NCBI RefSeq assembly: GCF_036492425.1 | Contig: NZ_AP025292.1 | Location: forward strand, 868,001 to 932,000 | Reading direction: 5' to 3' | From: Persicobacter psychrovividus | GTDB lineage: Bacteria; Bacteroidota; Bacteroidia; Cytophagales; Cyclobacteriaceae | Length of the DNA stretch: 64,000 bases | Shown here: in pieces, positions 47,928 to 57,217 of the stretch | Layout of the letters: each line of letters begins with the position of its first letter | How positions within the stretch are numbered: the first letter of the stretch is position 1 | The notes under the pieces: model-generated | The model's input: only the letters and a program-made list of their open reading frames with translations | What the model was told of the DNA's origin: nothing | Databases searched by the model: none | Position numbers and translations under genes: made by a program

Positions 47928-49562
47928 ATGATGAAAAATTTAAGTTACCCACTGCTACTTTTGGTGCTTCTGGCCAATTTCGCCTGTAATAAGAGTGTTA
48001 ATGAGAACATTGACAGTCTAAACCAGGATGTGTTCCTCACGGAATCCTATATGAGTGACCTTAACCGCAAGGAGGATGGTTTGCTTGCCATGCAAATGAC
48101 CGTGGAGGAAGACCGCAGAGATCTTTACTGGTCAGCAGAGGAATATAACGCACTCAATGCACAAATTACAGGTGGGCTGAGTTTGGTAGATTCCTTGAAA
48201 TCCTCATTGAGAAGCTTGGATGCCAGCCGTATGGATGCAGGTTTAGCGAGTTTGACAACGACCATCGATGCGCTAAATGAAACGATTAATGAAGACCTCA
48301 ATTTCTTCAAAGCAAGTTCTGTTGATGAAATCCTTGGCAAATATGAATCCCTTTATCAGCCTGTTATGGTGATCCGAATTGTAAATGAATATGAGCATCG
48401 TTTTTCTCAAGGTGATTTTATCTATGAGAATACAATATATGATGTAGATACAGAGGATTATGTTCGTGAAGACTTTTTTGATTTTGATGTAAAAATGCCC
48501 GGGGTTGTATGGGAAAAAATAACTTCCTCTGAAGATATGGGTGATGCCCAAGTGGGGGAAATTATCCGTTTACGCCGATTTGCCAATGATTTGGAAATGT
48601 ATGCGGCAACGCTGCCCATGAAAGATTATGTTGCCCTGAATGAAAAAGGAAATGCTTTGATGGAAGGGATGTATCAAGATGAATTTAGCGAGGGCAATTG
48701 GGCAGATTTCGTTGATGATCTTCAGCAGTGGAGAACTTATTATGATAGAGCACCCAATACAACGGTCCATAACTACAATGAAATCAAAAAAGCATTTCAG
48801 GCGAAGGTTACGGAGTCCAAATTTAGTTTGCAGGAGATTAATGCGTTGAGTAAGGTAAATGCTGTAGTGTGGAACGGAGGAAAAGCAGATTGGATCAACA
48901 AGTATGGGCTGGATTACAACGATGAAATTGAGGTTGAGGGCAGCATAACGAGTTATTCAAAAGGTAAGGGCGATGCCTACATTGCATTTTATGGAAATAA
49001 ATTCGTGGAAAAGCATGAAATCAATGATTATTTGAGTGTGGAGGATCTCAATTATCATTTTTATTACGGCTTCACTTATAATATTAACGACGCCAAAGAG
49101 GTGGTCAATGATTTTGATCAATCCGTGAATGATTTCACGACAGTTTCCTCGGATAATTTGGATGATTATCACTATAGTGATATCCGTGATCTTATTGAGG
49201 ATAATGCTCATGTGAATGGTGATTTGGAGTTTTTCACGCTGAGAAGTGAAAACAACGAATTTGTATGGAAAGATCATAAAGAAACCTCAGAAGTGTTGGC
49301 CTGCTATGACCTGAAAATAGATTTTACAAATAAAAAGGTAAGTCTTGTAAAAGATATGTTCTACTTCGGTGAATGGAGTAAAGAGGTCTTGATTGATAAC
49401 CAGGATATTGATGCCTTTGAGTACAGCTCAAGCATTAGAATTTCGGATGAACAATATATAGAAGTTCAGCCTAACTATTTATTCATTAAACTGTCGGATC
49501 AAGAGAGATTTTGGCTGTATGATCCTCAAGTACTGGATGATACGAACACTGATGCGATTTAA
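47928..49562 (+). CDS. Large hypothetical lipoprotein
   Basis: 544 residues with a lipoprotein signal peptide ending NFAC (Cys20), so probably anchored in the outer or inner membrane facing the periplasm. The first third is helical and coiled-coil-like (repeated SLxxxLxS patterns, residues about 25-120); the rest is acidic and rich in Asp, Glu, Tyr and Asn, with beta-type stretches. I recognise no family. Base composition is more AT-rich than the neighbours. Flanked by a long AT-rich upstream region and a strong terminator; it is a single-gene unit. Confidence 0.7.
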   Translation: MMKNLSYPLLLLVLLANFACNKSVNENIDSLNQDVFLTESYMSDLNRKEDGLLAMQMTVEEDRRDLYWSAEEYNALNAQITGGLSLVDSLKSSLRSLDASRMDAGLASLTTTIDALNETINEDLNFFKASSVDEILGKYESLYQPVMVIRIVNEYEHRFSQGDFIYENTIYDVDTEDYVREDFFDFDVKMPGVVWEKITSSEDMGDAQVGEIIRLRRFANDLEMYAATLPMKDYVALNEKGNALMEGMYQDEFSEGNWADFVDDLQQWRTYYDRAPNTTVHNYNEIKKAFQAKVTESKFSLQEINALSKVNAVVWNGGKADWINKYGLDYNDEIEVEGSITSYSKGKGDAYIAFYGNKFVEKHEINDYLSVEDLNYHFYYGFTYNINDAKEVVNDFDQSVNDFTTVSSDNLDDYHYSDIRDLIEDNAHVNGDLEFFTLRSENNEFVWKDHKETSEVLACYDLKIDFTNKKVSLVKDMFYFGEWSKEVLIDNQDIDAFEYSSSIRISDEQYIEVQPNYLFIKLSDQERFWLYDPQVLDDTNTDAI

Positions 49563-49585
49563 AGTCGTAAACCGATAGCCTTTAA

Positions 49586-49620
49586 AACACCTTGTGAGTC
49601 TTTTTCACAAGGTGTTTTTT
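49586..49620. terminator. Bidirectional terminator
   Basis: Perfect stem AAACACCTTGTGA / TCACAAGGTGTTT with a GTCTTTT loop, between convergent genes. Confidence 0.9.
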
Positions 49621-50501
49621 TATAAATATTGATTAAATATCTCCTGATTGAGTTGTTTGGCTTTCGCTAAAGCCTGCTCATCGAGTGCTAAATTCACATC
49701 TTGATCTTTCAGGCAATGAATAAGCTGGAGGGTATCCAGGTTGCCTGTCAACTCTTCTTTGGCCATCGGGCAACCTCCATAACCACCAATAGCACCATCA
49801 AATCTGCGAACACCCGATTGGAGTGCCGCCATGATTTTTTCTTTCTGATGAACAGGTGTTGCGTGGAGGTGTGTGCCAATTTCAAGTTGTGGATATTGAG
49901 GGATGTATTGCGAGAAAACCTCCTTGATGAGGTCGGGGCTTGCTGCGCCAATGGTGTCAGAAATCATGATGGTTTCTACGCCTATATTGCGGAGGCGTTC
50001 GATAAATGCACGAAGTAGCGAAGGCTGATAGGGTTCTTCATAGGGGTTGCCAAAGGCCATCGAGAGATAAACGATCAATTTTTTTTGATGATTGACTACC
50101 ATGGCTTGTAGGCGTTCGACCACCTGCCAGGCGGCATCGGTATTTTTTTTGGTATTTCGTTGCTGAAATATTTCAGAAATGGATAAAGGGAAGCCGAGGT
50201 GCGTAATCTGAGGGAACGAAATGGCGTCTTCAGCACCACGGAGGTTCGCAACAATAGCGATCAGCTCATGTTCGGAAGTGTCCCCCAACCCATCGAGCAG
50301 TTCCGCAGTATCGCGCATTTGCGGCATGGCTTTCGGGCTCACAAAGCTCCCAAAATCAATGGCTGAAAAACCGACCTTGATTAACTGTCGCAGGTACTTT
50401 AACTTTACTTCAGTGGGAATAAATTCCGCAATCCCCTGCATGGCATCGCGAGGACATTCAATGAGACTTATCGGAGTGTGCTTCATTTTTGGGATGGTCA
50501 T
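49620..50501 (-). CDS. mvaB: Hydroxymethylglutaryl-CoA lyase
   Basis: 293 residues (about 288 if the internal Met6 is used). The DRE-TIM catalytic start is ISLIECPRDAMQGIAEFIPT, where CPRDAMQG replaces the DxxRDG form as in HMG-CoA lyases; His ligands are in IGTHLHATP and the C-terminal signature IGGYGGCPMAKEELTGNLDT carries the active-site Cys. It splits HMG-CoA to acetoacetate and acetyl-CoA in leucine breakdown. Single gene, with the leucine synthesis genes elsewhere in the window. Confidence 0.92.
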   Translation of the reverse strand: MTIPKMKHTPISLIECPRDAMQGIAEFIPTEVKLKYLRQLIKVGFSAIDFGSFVSPKAMPQMRDTAELLDGLGDTSEHELIAIVANLRGAEDAISFPQITHLGFPLSISEIFQQRNTKKNTDAAWQVVERLQAMVVNHQKKLIVYLSMAFGNPYEEPYQPSLLRAFIERLRNIGVETIMISDTIGAASPDLIKEVFSQYIPQYPQLEIGTHLHATPVHQKEKIMAALQSGVRRFDGAIGGYGGCPMAKEELTGNLDTLQLIHCLKDQDVNLALDEQALAKAKQLNQEIFNQYL

Positions 50502-50711
50502 GGGCTGAGTAGGTATGGTTGCAGGCTTTCTTGCTTTAACGTTATTTTGCTCCGACTGATACTTAACGCATAAATGTTGTAATGATTTGGATACTATTAT
50601 TATTGCGTGGGTGTCATTTTAGCGCTTAGGGTAATTTTTATGTCAAATTACCTGCTAAGTCGGATCATTTATTTTATTTTTGCGGTCTTGAATTTAAAAT
50701 AACAGAGGAAA

Positions 50712-52346
50712 ATGGGATTGAACAAACAAACCCTTGATCAATTTTTTGCCAATGTTGTTGAGCAGTATCATGCGAAACAATCGCTGGCGTATGTGGGACA
50801 GTCCCCTTTTACTTATGCGGAGTTTGGACGTAAGGTTGTCAATACCCGCCTAAAGTTAGAGGAGTCGAACATCATTCATGGTGATCGAATAATGATCCTT
50901 GGGGCGCCGTCACCAAATTGGTGTGTCGCCTTTTTGGCCGTTACTACTATGGGCGCTGTTGCGGTGCCTGTCATGGACGAAGTGGCGAGCAATGACATCG
51001 ACCATATCATCAAACATTCAGAAGCAAAAGCAATTTTTATTGCTGATAATATATATGAGTCTCAGTCTTTGACGCGTATGCCGAAGCTGAAGGTTTTTAG
51101 TCTTGACCAGCTGGAAGTAGTGGCAGAGCCACTTCAGCCGATTGAGAAAAGAACTGGAGGGCAGCAGGTGCAGGAAGACGACCTGGCGGAAATCCTTTAC
51201 ACTTCAGGGACGACTGGCCACTCAAAAGGGGTGATGCTTACCCATAAAAACATTGTTTCCAATGCCATCGAGAGCTCCTCTCAAATTGGGATCATTGATT
51301 CCAGTTCTGTGGTTTTGGGTATCCTGCCTTTGGCGCATGCTTTTGGCGGAACGGCAATGTTCCTTGGGGGGATATTTCATGGCTCAGAAATTCACTTCCT
51401 TCGCCGTAAGCCGACCCCAAAGTTGTTGCTGGCAGCGATGGAGGAGGTTCGGCCAACAGTGCTTTGTGCGGTTCCTTTGATCTTTGAAAAGATCTTCCAC
51501 AAGCAGGTATTGCCTAAAATCAACAAGAGTAAAATCTTCTCGAAAATGGTGAAAAACTCCCTCGGTCGTCGTGTGGTTTACCGCTTGATCGGGACGAAAA
51601 TCATGAAAATGTTTGGTGGCCGTTTGCGTGGTGCAATTATCGGTGGGGCATCTCTTAACCGAGAAGTTGAACAATTTTTGAACGATGCAAAGATTCCTTT
51701 CGCGCCAGGGTACGGACTCTCAGAGGCAGCGCCCGTAGTGGCTTGTTGTCATCCATCGAAAGCAAAAATGGGCTCTGTAGGTTTAATCACCAATGGCTGT
51801 ACAGTTAAAATCGTTGAGGCGAATGAGCAGGGTGTAGGCGAGATTTTGGTGAAGGGTCCGAACGTTATGCAAGGGTACCTGAAAAACGATGCTGCCACTG
51901 CTGAGGTATTTACAGAAGATGGCTGGCTGATTACGGGGGATCGTGGTTTTATGGATGAGGAAGGTTACCTATACATTCGTGGTCGCTCAAAAAATGTGAT
52001 TATTGGCCCTTCGGGAGAAAATATCTACCCTGAAGTTATTGAAGATAAACTCAAAGAATCTCTTTATGTGGAGGAGGCTTTGGTTTATGCGGAGAATAAT
52101 AAGGTGACTGCACGTGTTTATCCTGACTTGTCTTATATTGAGGGCGAACTGAATGGGACGCATCTGAGCAATGAGGATATGCAAGAATATTTGCAAAAGC
52201 TGCTGAACGACGTGATGAAAGATACCAATAAAAAGTTGGCGGCCTCTGCGCGGGTAAAGGCAATACGAGTTCAGGAGGAGCCATTTATCAAAACACCGAC
52301 CAAGAAAATAAAAAGGCCTTTGTATGTGCCAAACTACGGCATGTAA
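50712..52346 (+). CDS. AMP-forming acyl-CoA synthetase
   Basis: 544 residues, ANL adenylating enzyme. The ATP loop is ILYTSGTTGHSKGVMLTHKN near 161-180; later motifs are GYGLSEAAPVV, GWLITGDRGFMDEEGYLYIRGR (Asp and Arg that bind ribose/phosphate) and the catalytic Lys in KTPTKKIKRPLY close to the end. The length and GxGLSE/GRSKN pattern fit long-chain fatty acyl-CoA synthetases, activating fatty acids for breakdown or lipid synthesis. Single gene, with a terminator at 52377-52412. Confidence 0.9.
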   Translation: MGLNKQTLDQFFANVVEQYHAKQSLAYVGQSPFTYAEFGRKVVNTRLKLEESNIIHGDRIMILGAPSPNWCVAFLAVTTMGAVAVPVMDEVASNDIDHIIKHSEAKAIFIADNIYESQSLTRMPKLKVFSLDQLEVVAEPLQPIEKRTGGQQVQEDDLAEILYTSGTTGHSKGVMLTHKNIVSNAIESSSQIGIIDSSSVVLGILPLAHAFGGTAMFLGGIFHGSEIHFLRRKPTPKLLLAAMEEVRPTVLCAVPLIFEKIFHKQVLPKINKSKIFSKMVKNSLGRRVVYRLIGTKIMKMFGGRLRGAIIGGASLNREVEQFLNDAKIPFAPGYGLSEAAPVVACCHPSKAKMGSVGLITNGCTVKIVEANEQGVGEILVKGPNVMQGYLKNDAATAEVFTEDGWLITGDRGFMDEEGYLYIRGRSKNVIIGPSGENIYPEVIEDKLKESLYVEEALVYAENNKVTARVYPDLSYIEGELNGTHLSNEDMQEYLQKLLNDVMKDTNKKLAASARVKAIRVQEEPFIKTPTKKIKRPLYVPNYGM

Positions 52347-52376
52347 TTTGCTAAAGATCAAATGAGAGAATTTATG

Positions 52377-52412
52377 AGCCCCCATTGAGCATTGCTTGAA
52401 GGGGGCTTTTTT
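52377..52412 (+). terminator. Terminator after acyl-CoA synthetase gene
   Basis: Stem AGCCCCC / GGGGGCT with inner pairing, then six T. Confidence 0.8.
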
Positions 52413-52487
52413 ATGCTCCGCTGTTCTGTAAAAAAAAATAGGCGAGCCCCAGTGGAGTCGCCAATCGTCTGTGTTTATTTGTCTTGC

Positions 52488-52874
52488 TTAAAGGGAATTG
52501 TCAAGAATTGCACCTTCATCGGGAATTCCTCCCATTTGCATCACCGCACGGATTTCCATTCGCCAGGCACCGTCACCAAAGCGTGGGTCGCCCTGGGCAA
52601 TATTAACCGCCTGTTGCATATTGTCTGCGGTAATCATATAATAACCTGCGATATCTACCTGATTGGGAGGCAGGGAAGTGACCTCGAAATTGCCCTCTGT
52701 TCCCCGAATAGTTACTGCGCCAGGTTCCAGTGGTTGTGCCTCTTTCAGGTGGCCTTGCAGCGAAAGGCGCTCAAGGTACTGACCGATGTCTTTGATATCT
52801 CCTCGGTGACTTTCACCTGTTTTTTCTTCCACAGGGTTCCCCTCAGGGAAAATTAGAATCATATAGTCTTTCAT
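52488..52874 (-). CDS. YCII-related (DGPF) domain protein
   Basis: 128 residues beginning MKDYMILIFPEGNP, the pattern of YCII/DGPF proteins, with the conserved ferredoxin-like fold features IGQYLERLSLQGHLKEAQPL and IAGYYMITADNMQQAVNIAQ followed by GDGAWRMEIRAVMQM. Small enzymes or regulators of unknown role, often next to ECF sigma factors; no such factor is adjacent here. Single gene. Confidence 0.8.
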   Translation of the reverse strand: MKDYMILIFPEGNPVEEKTGESHRGDIKDIGQYLERLSLQGHLKEAQPLEPGAVTIRGTEGNFEVTSLPPNQVDIAGYYMITADNMQQAVNIAQGDPRFGDGAWRMEIRAVMQMGGIPDEGAILDNSL

Positions 52875-52997
52875 CGCTCGAAATTTACTAATAATTAGGC
52901 GGTTTTACTATTGGGGCAGTGCTTTGTAATGGTAAATAGGCGTACCTTTCCGTCTGATTTGTAAACGGGTACGCCTATTTATATTGATCGCAAGGGA

Positions 52998-53990
52998 TTA
53001 TAACCCCATAGCTGTTCTGAATTTGGCAATATTTTTCTGAGCGATCTCACGGGCACGGGCCTCTCCTTTTTCAAGGGTAGCTTCCAGTTCCTGAAGATTC
53101 TCCATATAGTAATTAAAGCGTTCACGCGGCGCTTCGTATTTCTCGAGGATAAGCTCCAGCAATGCTTTTTTTGCATGACCAAAACCGTAGTTTCCGCCTT
53201 CGTAGTTGGCACGCATCTCGGCGATCTGCTCTTCAGAGGCGATCAGCTTATACAAAGAGAATACATTACAGGTATCAGGGTTTTTAGGCTCTTCCAATGG
53301 GGTCGAATCAGTTACAATGCCCATCACCTGTTTCTTCAATTGCTTTTGAGGCAAGAAGATATCAATGACGTTGTTGTAAGATTTACTCATCTTTTGGCCA
53401 TCTGTACCAGGAACAATCATAACCTGCTTGTTGATGCTCGCTTCAGGAACAACGAACAGTTCTTCACCATATTGGTGGTTCATGCTTTTGGCCATGTCGC
53501 GCGTCATTTCAAGATGCTGCTTCTGGTCTTTACCGACAGGAACAATCTCGGCATCGTAAAGCAAAATATCAGCGGCCATCAATACAGGGTAGGTGAACAA
53601 TCCTGCATTTACATCCGAAAGCTTGTCGGCCTTGTCTTTGAAAGAGTGGGCGTTCTGGAGCATTGGAAATGGCGTGTTACAGCTCAAAAACCAGGTAAGC
53701 TCCGCGGTTTCAGGAATACGAGACTGGCGGTAGAAGATATTTTTTTCAACATCAAGACCAAAAGCCAGCCAGGTAGCTGCCACATTGAGTACATTCTGAC
53801 GACGAAGACCTGCGTCCTTAATGGTGGTCATCGAATGTAAATCAGCGATGAAGTAGAGTGCTTCATTCTGCTCCTTTTCTGCCAACTCGATAGCAGGCAA
53901 GATTGCACCAAGAATATTTCCCAAATGCGGGCGTCCGGGCTGCTCAGGAGTACCCCCCGAGCTTTGAATACCAGTTAAAATCCGAGCCAT
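52998..53990 (-). CDS. trpS: Tryptophanyl-tRNA synthetase
   Basis: 330 residues, class I synthetase. The HIGH-type motif is PHLGN (21-25) and the KMSKS loop is near 198-206 (DGQKMSKSYN). The remaining sequence (VLMAADILLYDAEIVPVGKD, DQKQHLEMTRDMA) is standard. The text before the HIGH motif is unusual: GIQSSG is followed by about seven extra residues (GTPEQPG) before RPHLGN. Single gene, convergent with nothing nearby. Confidence 0.95.
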   Translation of the reverse strand: MARILTGIQSSGGTPEQPGRPHLGNILGAILPAIELAEKEQNEALYFIADLHSMTTIKDAGLRRQNVLNVAATWLAFGLDVEKNIFYRQSRIPETAELTWFLSCNTPFPMLQNAHSFKDKADKLSDVNAGLFTYPVLMAADILLYDAEIVPVGKDQKQHLEMTRDMAKSMNHQYGEELFVVPEASINKQVMIVPGTDGQKMSKSYNNVIDIFLPQKQLKKQVMGIVTDSTPLEEPKNPDTCNVFSLYKLIASEEQIAEMRANYEGGNYGFGHAKKALLELILEKYEAPRERFNYYMENLQELEATLEKGEARAREIAQKNIAKFRTAMGL

Positions 53991-54191
53991 GGATTTATTT
54001 TGTTTATTATATAAAAGAAAAAGTCTATTGAAAGATCATCAGCCGTAAAAGGCTTTGTTGATCTTGATGCAAGTTAATAAAATTCATTGAAGAATTGATG
54101 AGCGGGGCCTTCTGAGCGTTAAATTATGTGAAAGGAGGAAGACTTTGACCAATATGGGCCTTGGAAGGTTCAAGAATATGAAAATAGTTGA

Positions 54192-54199
54192 TATATTTG
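54192..54199 (+). promoter_or_regulatory. Possible -7 element for the DUF1573 gene
   Basis: TATATTTG, 74 bp before the ATG; at 20 bp upstream only TTC is found, so the -33 match is weak. Confidence 0.4.
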
Positions 54200-54272
54200 A
54201 ATAATGTAATAGCCCCTGCTGCGGGCTTGTTCTTTATTCCCAAAAATAACCTGAAACGAAGAAATATTTATT

Positions 54273-55349
54273 ATGAGAAATTTAGTTTTCTTTTTTGCGG
54301 CCATGCTGATCAGCTTCAGTGCTTTGGCTCAGGCAAAGATAACCTTTAAGGAAAGTGACCATGATTTTGGTAACATTGAAGAAGTTGATGGGCCAGTGAG
54401 CTATACTTTTCATTTCAAAAATGATGGACAAGTGCCTGTTCAGATTTCCAATGTGCGTGCTTCTTGTGGGTGTACGACCCCTGCCTGGTCTAAAGATCCG
54501 ATCTTACCGGGTAAAGATGGTTTCATTAAAGCATCATATAACCCAAAAGGACGCCCTGGCGCATTCCATAAATCTTTGACCATTACCTCTAATGCCAGTC
54601 CGAATATTCAGTATTTGTACATTAAAGGTAATGTGAAACCTAAGCCACGCACCCCAAAGGATGACCTCCCAACGAAAATGGGGGCTATGCGCGTAAAGTA
54701 CCGCTCATTCAACATGGGTAAACTGACTGACGATAAGGCGACCACCAAGACTTTTGATGTGATGAACGACTCGGAAAAACCATTAACTTTCCTTGGCGCA
54801 AAAACACCTTCGCATATCAAAATTACCTTCAGCAAAAAAACTTTAGCCCCTGCGGAAAAAGCACAAGTTTCGGTTACTTATAATGCTAAGGCGAAAAATG
54901 ATCTGGGATTCCTGAGCGATCAGGTGATTATTAACACAGATGAAGAAGGCACAAATGGGAAAAAATCATTGCGTGTTGTTGCGACAATCGAGGAGTACTT
55001 TCCACCAATGTCGGCGGCAGAGATGGCAAAAGCGCCACATTTGTCGATTGCAGGTGCTGTTTATGAGTTCGGTTCAGTGAATGAAGGCGAGAAAGTGAGC
55101 CATGAGTTTGCGATCCGAAATACGGGGCAGCAGCCTTTGGAGATCCGCAAGACCAAAGCTAACTGTGGCTGTACAGTGCCTGAGCTGCCAAAATCAACAT
55201 TGGCTCCAGGCGAAGCTTCTGTGATCAAGGTGGTGTTCAATTCAAAAGGACGTCGGGGCAACCAATATAAAACGGTGACGATTTTCACCAACGACCCTCA
55301 GAAGCCTACACAGGTGGTAACACTGAAAGGTAAAGTGATTGAAAAATAG
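54273..55349 (+). CDS. DUF1573 triple-domain periplasmic protein
   Basis: 358 residues with a signal peptide (about 1-19, ending ALA-Q). Three Ig-like repeats: residues about 22-125 (HDFGNIEE, then RASCGCTTPAWS), a middle one about 140-240 without the Cys pair, and a third about 255-355 (YEFGSVNEGE, then KANCGCTVPELP). The CGCT motif in repeats 1 and 3 is the hallmark of DUF1573. These proteins are widespread in Bacteroidota and probably structural or surface-associated. Single gene, ending in a strong bidirectional terminator. Confidence 0.88.
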   Translation: MRNLVFFFAAMLISFSALAQAKITFKESDHDFGNIEEVDGPVSYTFHFKNDGQVPVQISNVRASCGCTTPAWSKDPILPGKDGFIKASYNPKGRPGAFHKSLTITSNASPNIQYLYIKGNVKPKPRTPKDDLPTKMGAMRVKYRSFNMGKLTDDKATTKTFDVMNDSEKPLTFLGAKTPSHIKITFSKKTLAPAEKAQVSVTYNAKAKNDLGFLSDQVIINTDEEGTNGKKSLRVVATIEEYFPPMSAAEMAKAPHLSIAGAVYEFGSVNEGEKVSHEFAIRNTGQQPLEIRKTKANCGCTVPELPKSTLAPGEASVIKVVFNSKGRRGNQYKTVTIFTNDPQKPTQVVTLKGKVIEK

Positions 55350-55365
55350 CAATCGCGTTAATTAA

Positions 55366-55405
55366 AAAAATCCCCAAGCTTTTGTCAGGCTTGGGGATTT
55401 TTTTT
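55366..55405. terminator. Bidirectional terminator
   Basis: Perfect stem AAAATCCCCAAGC / GCTTGGGGATTTT with loop TTTTGTCAG, between convergent genes. Confidence 0.92.
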
Positions 55406-55411
55406 GCTCAA

Positions 55412-56086
55412 TTATTGATCGTAATTCCGATGGCCGAAAATAGAGGACCCTACACGGACCATCGTACTGCCTTCTTCAATAGCAATTTTATAATCACCAC
55501 TCATCCCCATACTGATCTCCTGAAGCGCAACATTTGGGCACAGGTCTTTGGTCTTATGGGTCTCAAAAAATTTTTTCAGCCCTGCAAACTCTTTACGGAC
55601 CTGTTGCTCGTTGTCGGTATTGGTCGCCATGCCCATCAGCCCAGTGATGCGTATGTTTTGATAGTCTTTGGCGATCTCACAAAGAATGTCGGCCGTTTCT
55701 TCATAAGATAAACCGAACTTGCTCTGCTCTTCGGCAATATGTACCTGAAGCAGGCAATTGATAATGCGATCGACCTTTTTTGCCTGCTTATTGATCTCTT
55801 TCAGTACCTTAATGCTGTCTACAGAATGAATAAGGGCAACGAAAGGAGCCAGATACTTCACTTTGTTGGTTTGCAGATGCCCAATCTGGTGCCACTCAAT
55901 ATCTTTGGGCAAGTTGGCCGCCTTGTCGGCCATCTCCTGAACTTTATTTTCACCAAAGGCACGCTGGCCAGCCGCATAAGCCTCTTCAATGGCTTCCTGT
56001 GGTTTGGTTTTACTGACGGCAATAAGTCGGGCAGAAGTGCCTTCAAGCTGATGATTAAAATCGGCAATATTTTTACTGATACTCAT
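55412..56086 (-). CDS. YggS/PLPBP family pyridoxal phosphate homeostasis protein
   Basis: 224 residues. The PLP lysine is Lys26 in LIAVSKTKPQ; conserved segments are AFGENKVQEM, IEWHQIGHLQTNKVKYLAPF and EISMGMSGDYKIAIEEGSTMVRVGSSIFG. One-domain alanine-racemase-like fold, not an active racemase; family members bind PLP and balance vitamin B6 and amino acid pools. Usually sits near division or proC genes, but here it stands alone. Confidence 0.93.
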   Translation of the reverse strand: MSISKNIADFNHQLEGTSARLIAVSKTKPQEAIEEAYAAGQRAFGENKVQEMADKAANLPKDIEWHQIGHLQTNKVKYLAPFVALIHSVDSIKVLKEINKQAKKVDRIINCLLQVHIAEEQSKFGLSYEETADILCEIAKDYQNIRITGLMGMATNTDNEQQVRKEFAGLKKFFETHKTKDLCPNVALQEISMGMSGDYKIAIEEGSTMVRVGSSIFGHRNYDQ

Positions 56087-56490
56087 GGGAAAGGTCTTTT
56101 TTGTGATGTCCTTGCAGTAAGGGATTTTTAAAGCGAGTTCAAAACTTAAAATTTACAGTAAATGGTAAGTTTATGGATACGCTCTTGGGAAGGCAAGTTA
56201 ATGCTTTTGGTTAAATGTAGAAAATGCCAGTGGCCTTATCCTCTATTTGGAGAGCTTCATCAACAAATCGGTACATGTACGGTTAAGTGATAATTGTCAG
56301 CTGAAGATTTAATGAAGGGCGGTTTTGGTATTTTTTGATGGTCAATTCTGCATATTTCTATTCAGCTGAAAGGATAAATACCCGGGGATTGTGGGAAAAT
56401 TAATCTGATCACCCTACATTTGTTCCCTTATGATTCTGCCTTAATTAAAAGCATAGAAGGTTGGCGGAAGCATGATTTTGAAAAGAAAAT
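56087..56490. other. Divergent intergenic region, 404 bp
   Basis: No gene or repeat of the dispersed families is visible. A possible -7 element TACATTTG lies at 56415-56422 for the LysE gene, with only TGTG 21 bases upstream as -33. Confidence 0.45.
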
Positions 56491-57174
56491 ATGTTAGGAT
56501 TTTTTAAAGGGTTGATGTTTGGCGTCTTACTGGCTTTTATGGTCGGTCCTGCGTTCTTTGCATTAATACAGACAAGTATTCATAAGGGCTTCCGAGCTGG
56601 GGCGACTTTGGCTTTCGGAATTTCCTCAAGTGATTCGATATATATTCTGCTGAGTTATATAGGGGTGAGTTCTTTTGTGGATCAGCCAGGCGTAGCAGAG
56701 GTCATGGCGTTGGTCGGTGGAGGTGTAATGGTGGTGTATGCTGCCTTATTGCTATTGAAGCCACCAAAAGAAATAAAAAAACATGAGAGTCGCGGGACGA
56801 CGACCATTTCGAAAATGGGGCATTTTGGTCAGTTTTTGAAAGGTTTCTTCCTGAATGGGATGAATCCGGGGATTATATTGTTCTGGATTGCGATGGTCGG
56901 TATTATTACCAGTAATAATTCATTTTCCGATTTGGATCGGCATATGTTTTTCGTCGGGATTATTACCTGTGTGTTGTCGCTCGACCTTACCAAGGCCTAT
57001 GCCGCTCACCGATTGAGCCAGATTATTACCGTGAAATTGCTGCGTAAACTGAACCTCATTATTGGTGTTGTATTGTTGGTCTTTGGACTGAAGTTGCTCT
57101 ATGATGGCTATCAGGCGCACTATCATCCTGGGGAACAGTCAAATCCAGATCTTGAATTATTCAAAAAATTATAA
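56491..57174 (+). CDS. LysE-family exporter
   Basis: 227 residues with six hydrophobic helices. It starts MLGFFKGLMFGVLLAFMVGP and carries the LysE/RhtB-type motif GPAFFALIQTSIHKGFRAG, then FLNGMNPGIILFW. Such proteins export amino acids or other small solutes with proton exchange; substrate unknown. Single gene that ends in a terminator shared with the convergent helical-repeat gene. Confidence 0.85.
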   Translation: MLGFFKGLMFGVLLAFMVGPAFFALIQTSIHKGFRAGATLAFGISSSDSIYILLSYIGVSSFVDQPGVAEVMALVGGGVMVVYAALLLLKPPKEIKKHESRGTTTISKMGHFGQFLKGFFLNGMNPGIILFWIAMVGIITSNNSFSDLDRHMFFVGIITCVLSLDLTKAYAAHRLSQIITVKLLRKLNLIIGVVLLVFGLKLLYDGYQAHYHPGEQSNPDLELFKKL

Positions 57175-57177
57175 AAA

Positions 57178-57217
57178 CAAAAAAAGGGATGAGCAATATG
57201 CTGATCCCTTTTTTTTA
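57178..57217. terminator. Bidirectional terminator
   Basis: Stem AAAAAGGGAT / ATCCCTTTTT with a 13-base loop; its right edge touches the stop of the convergent gene. Confidence 0.85.
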
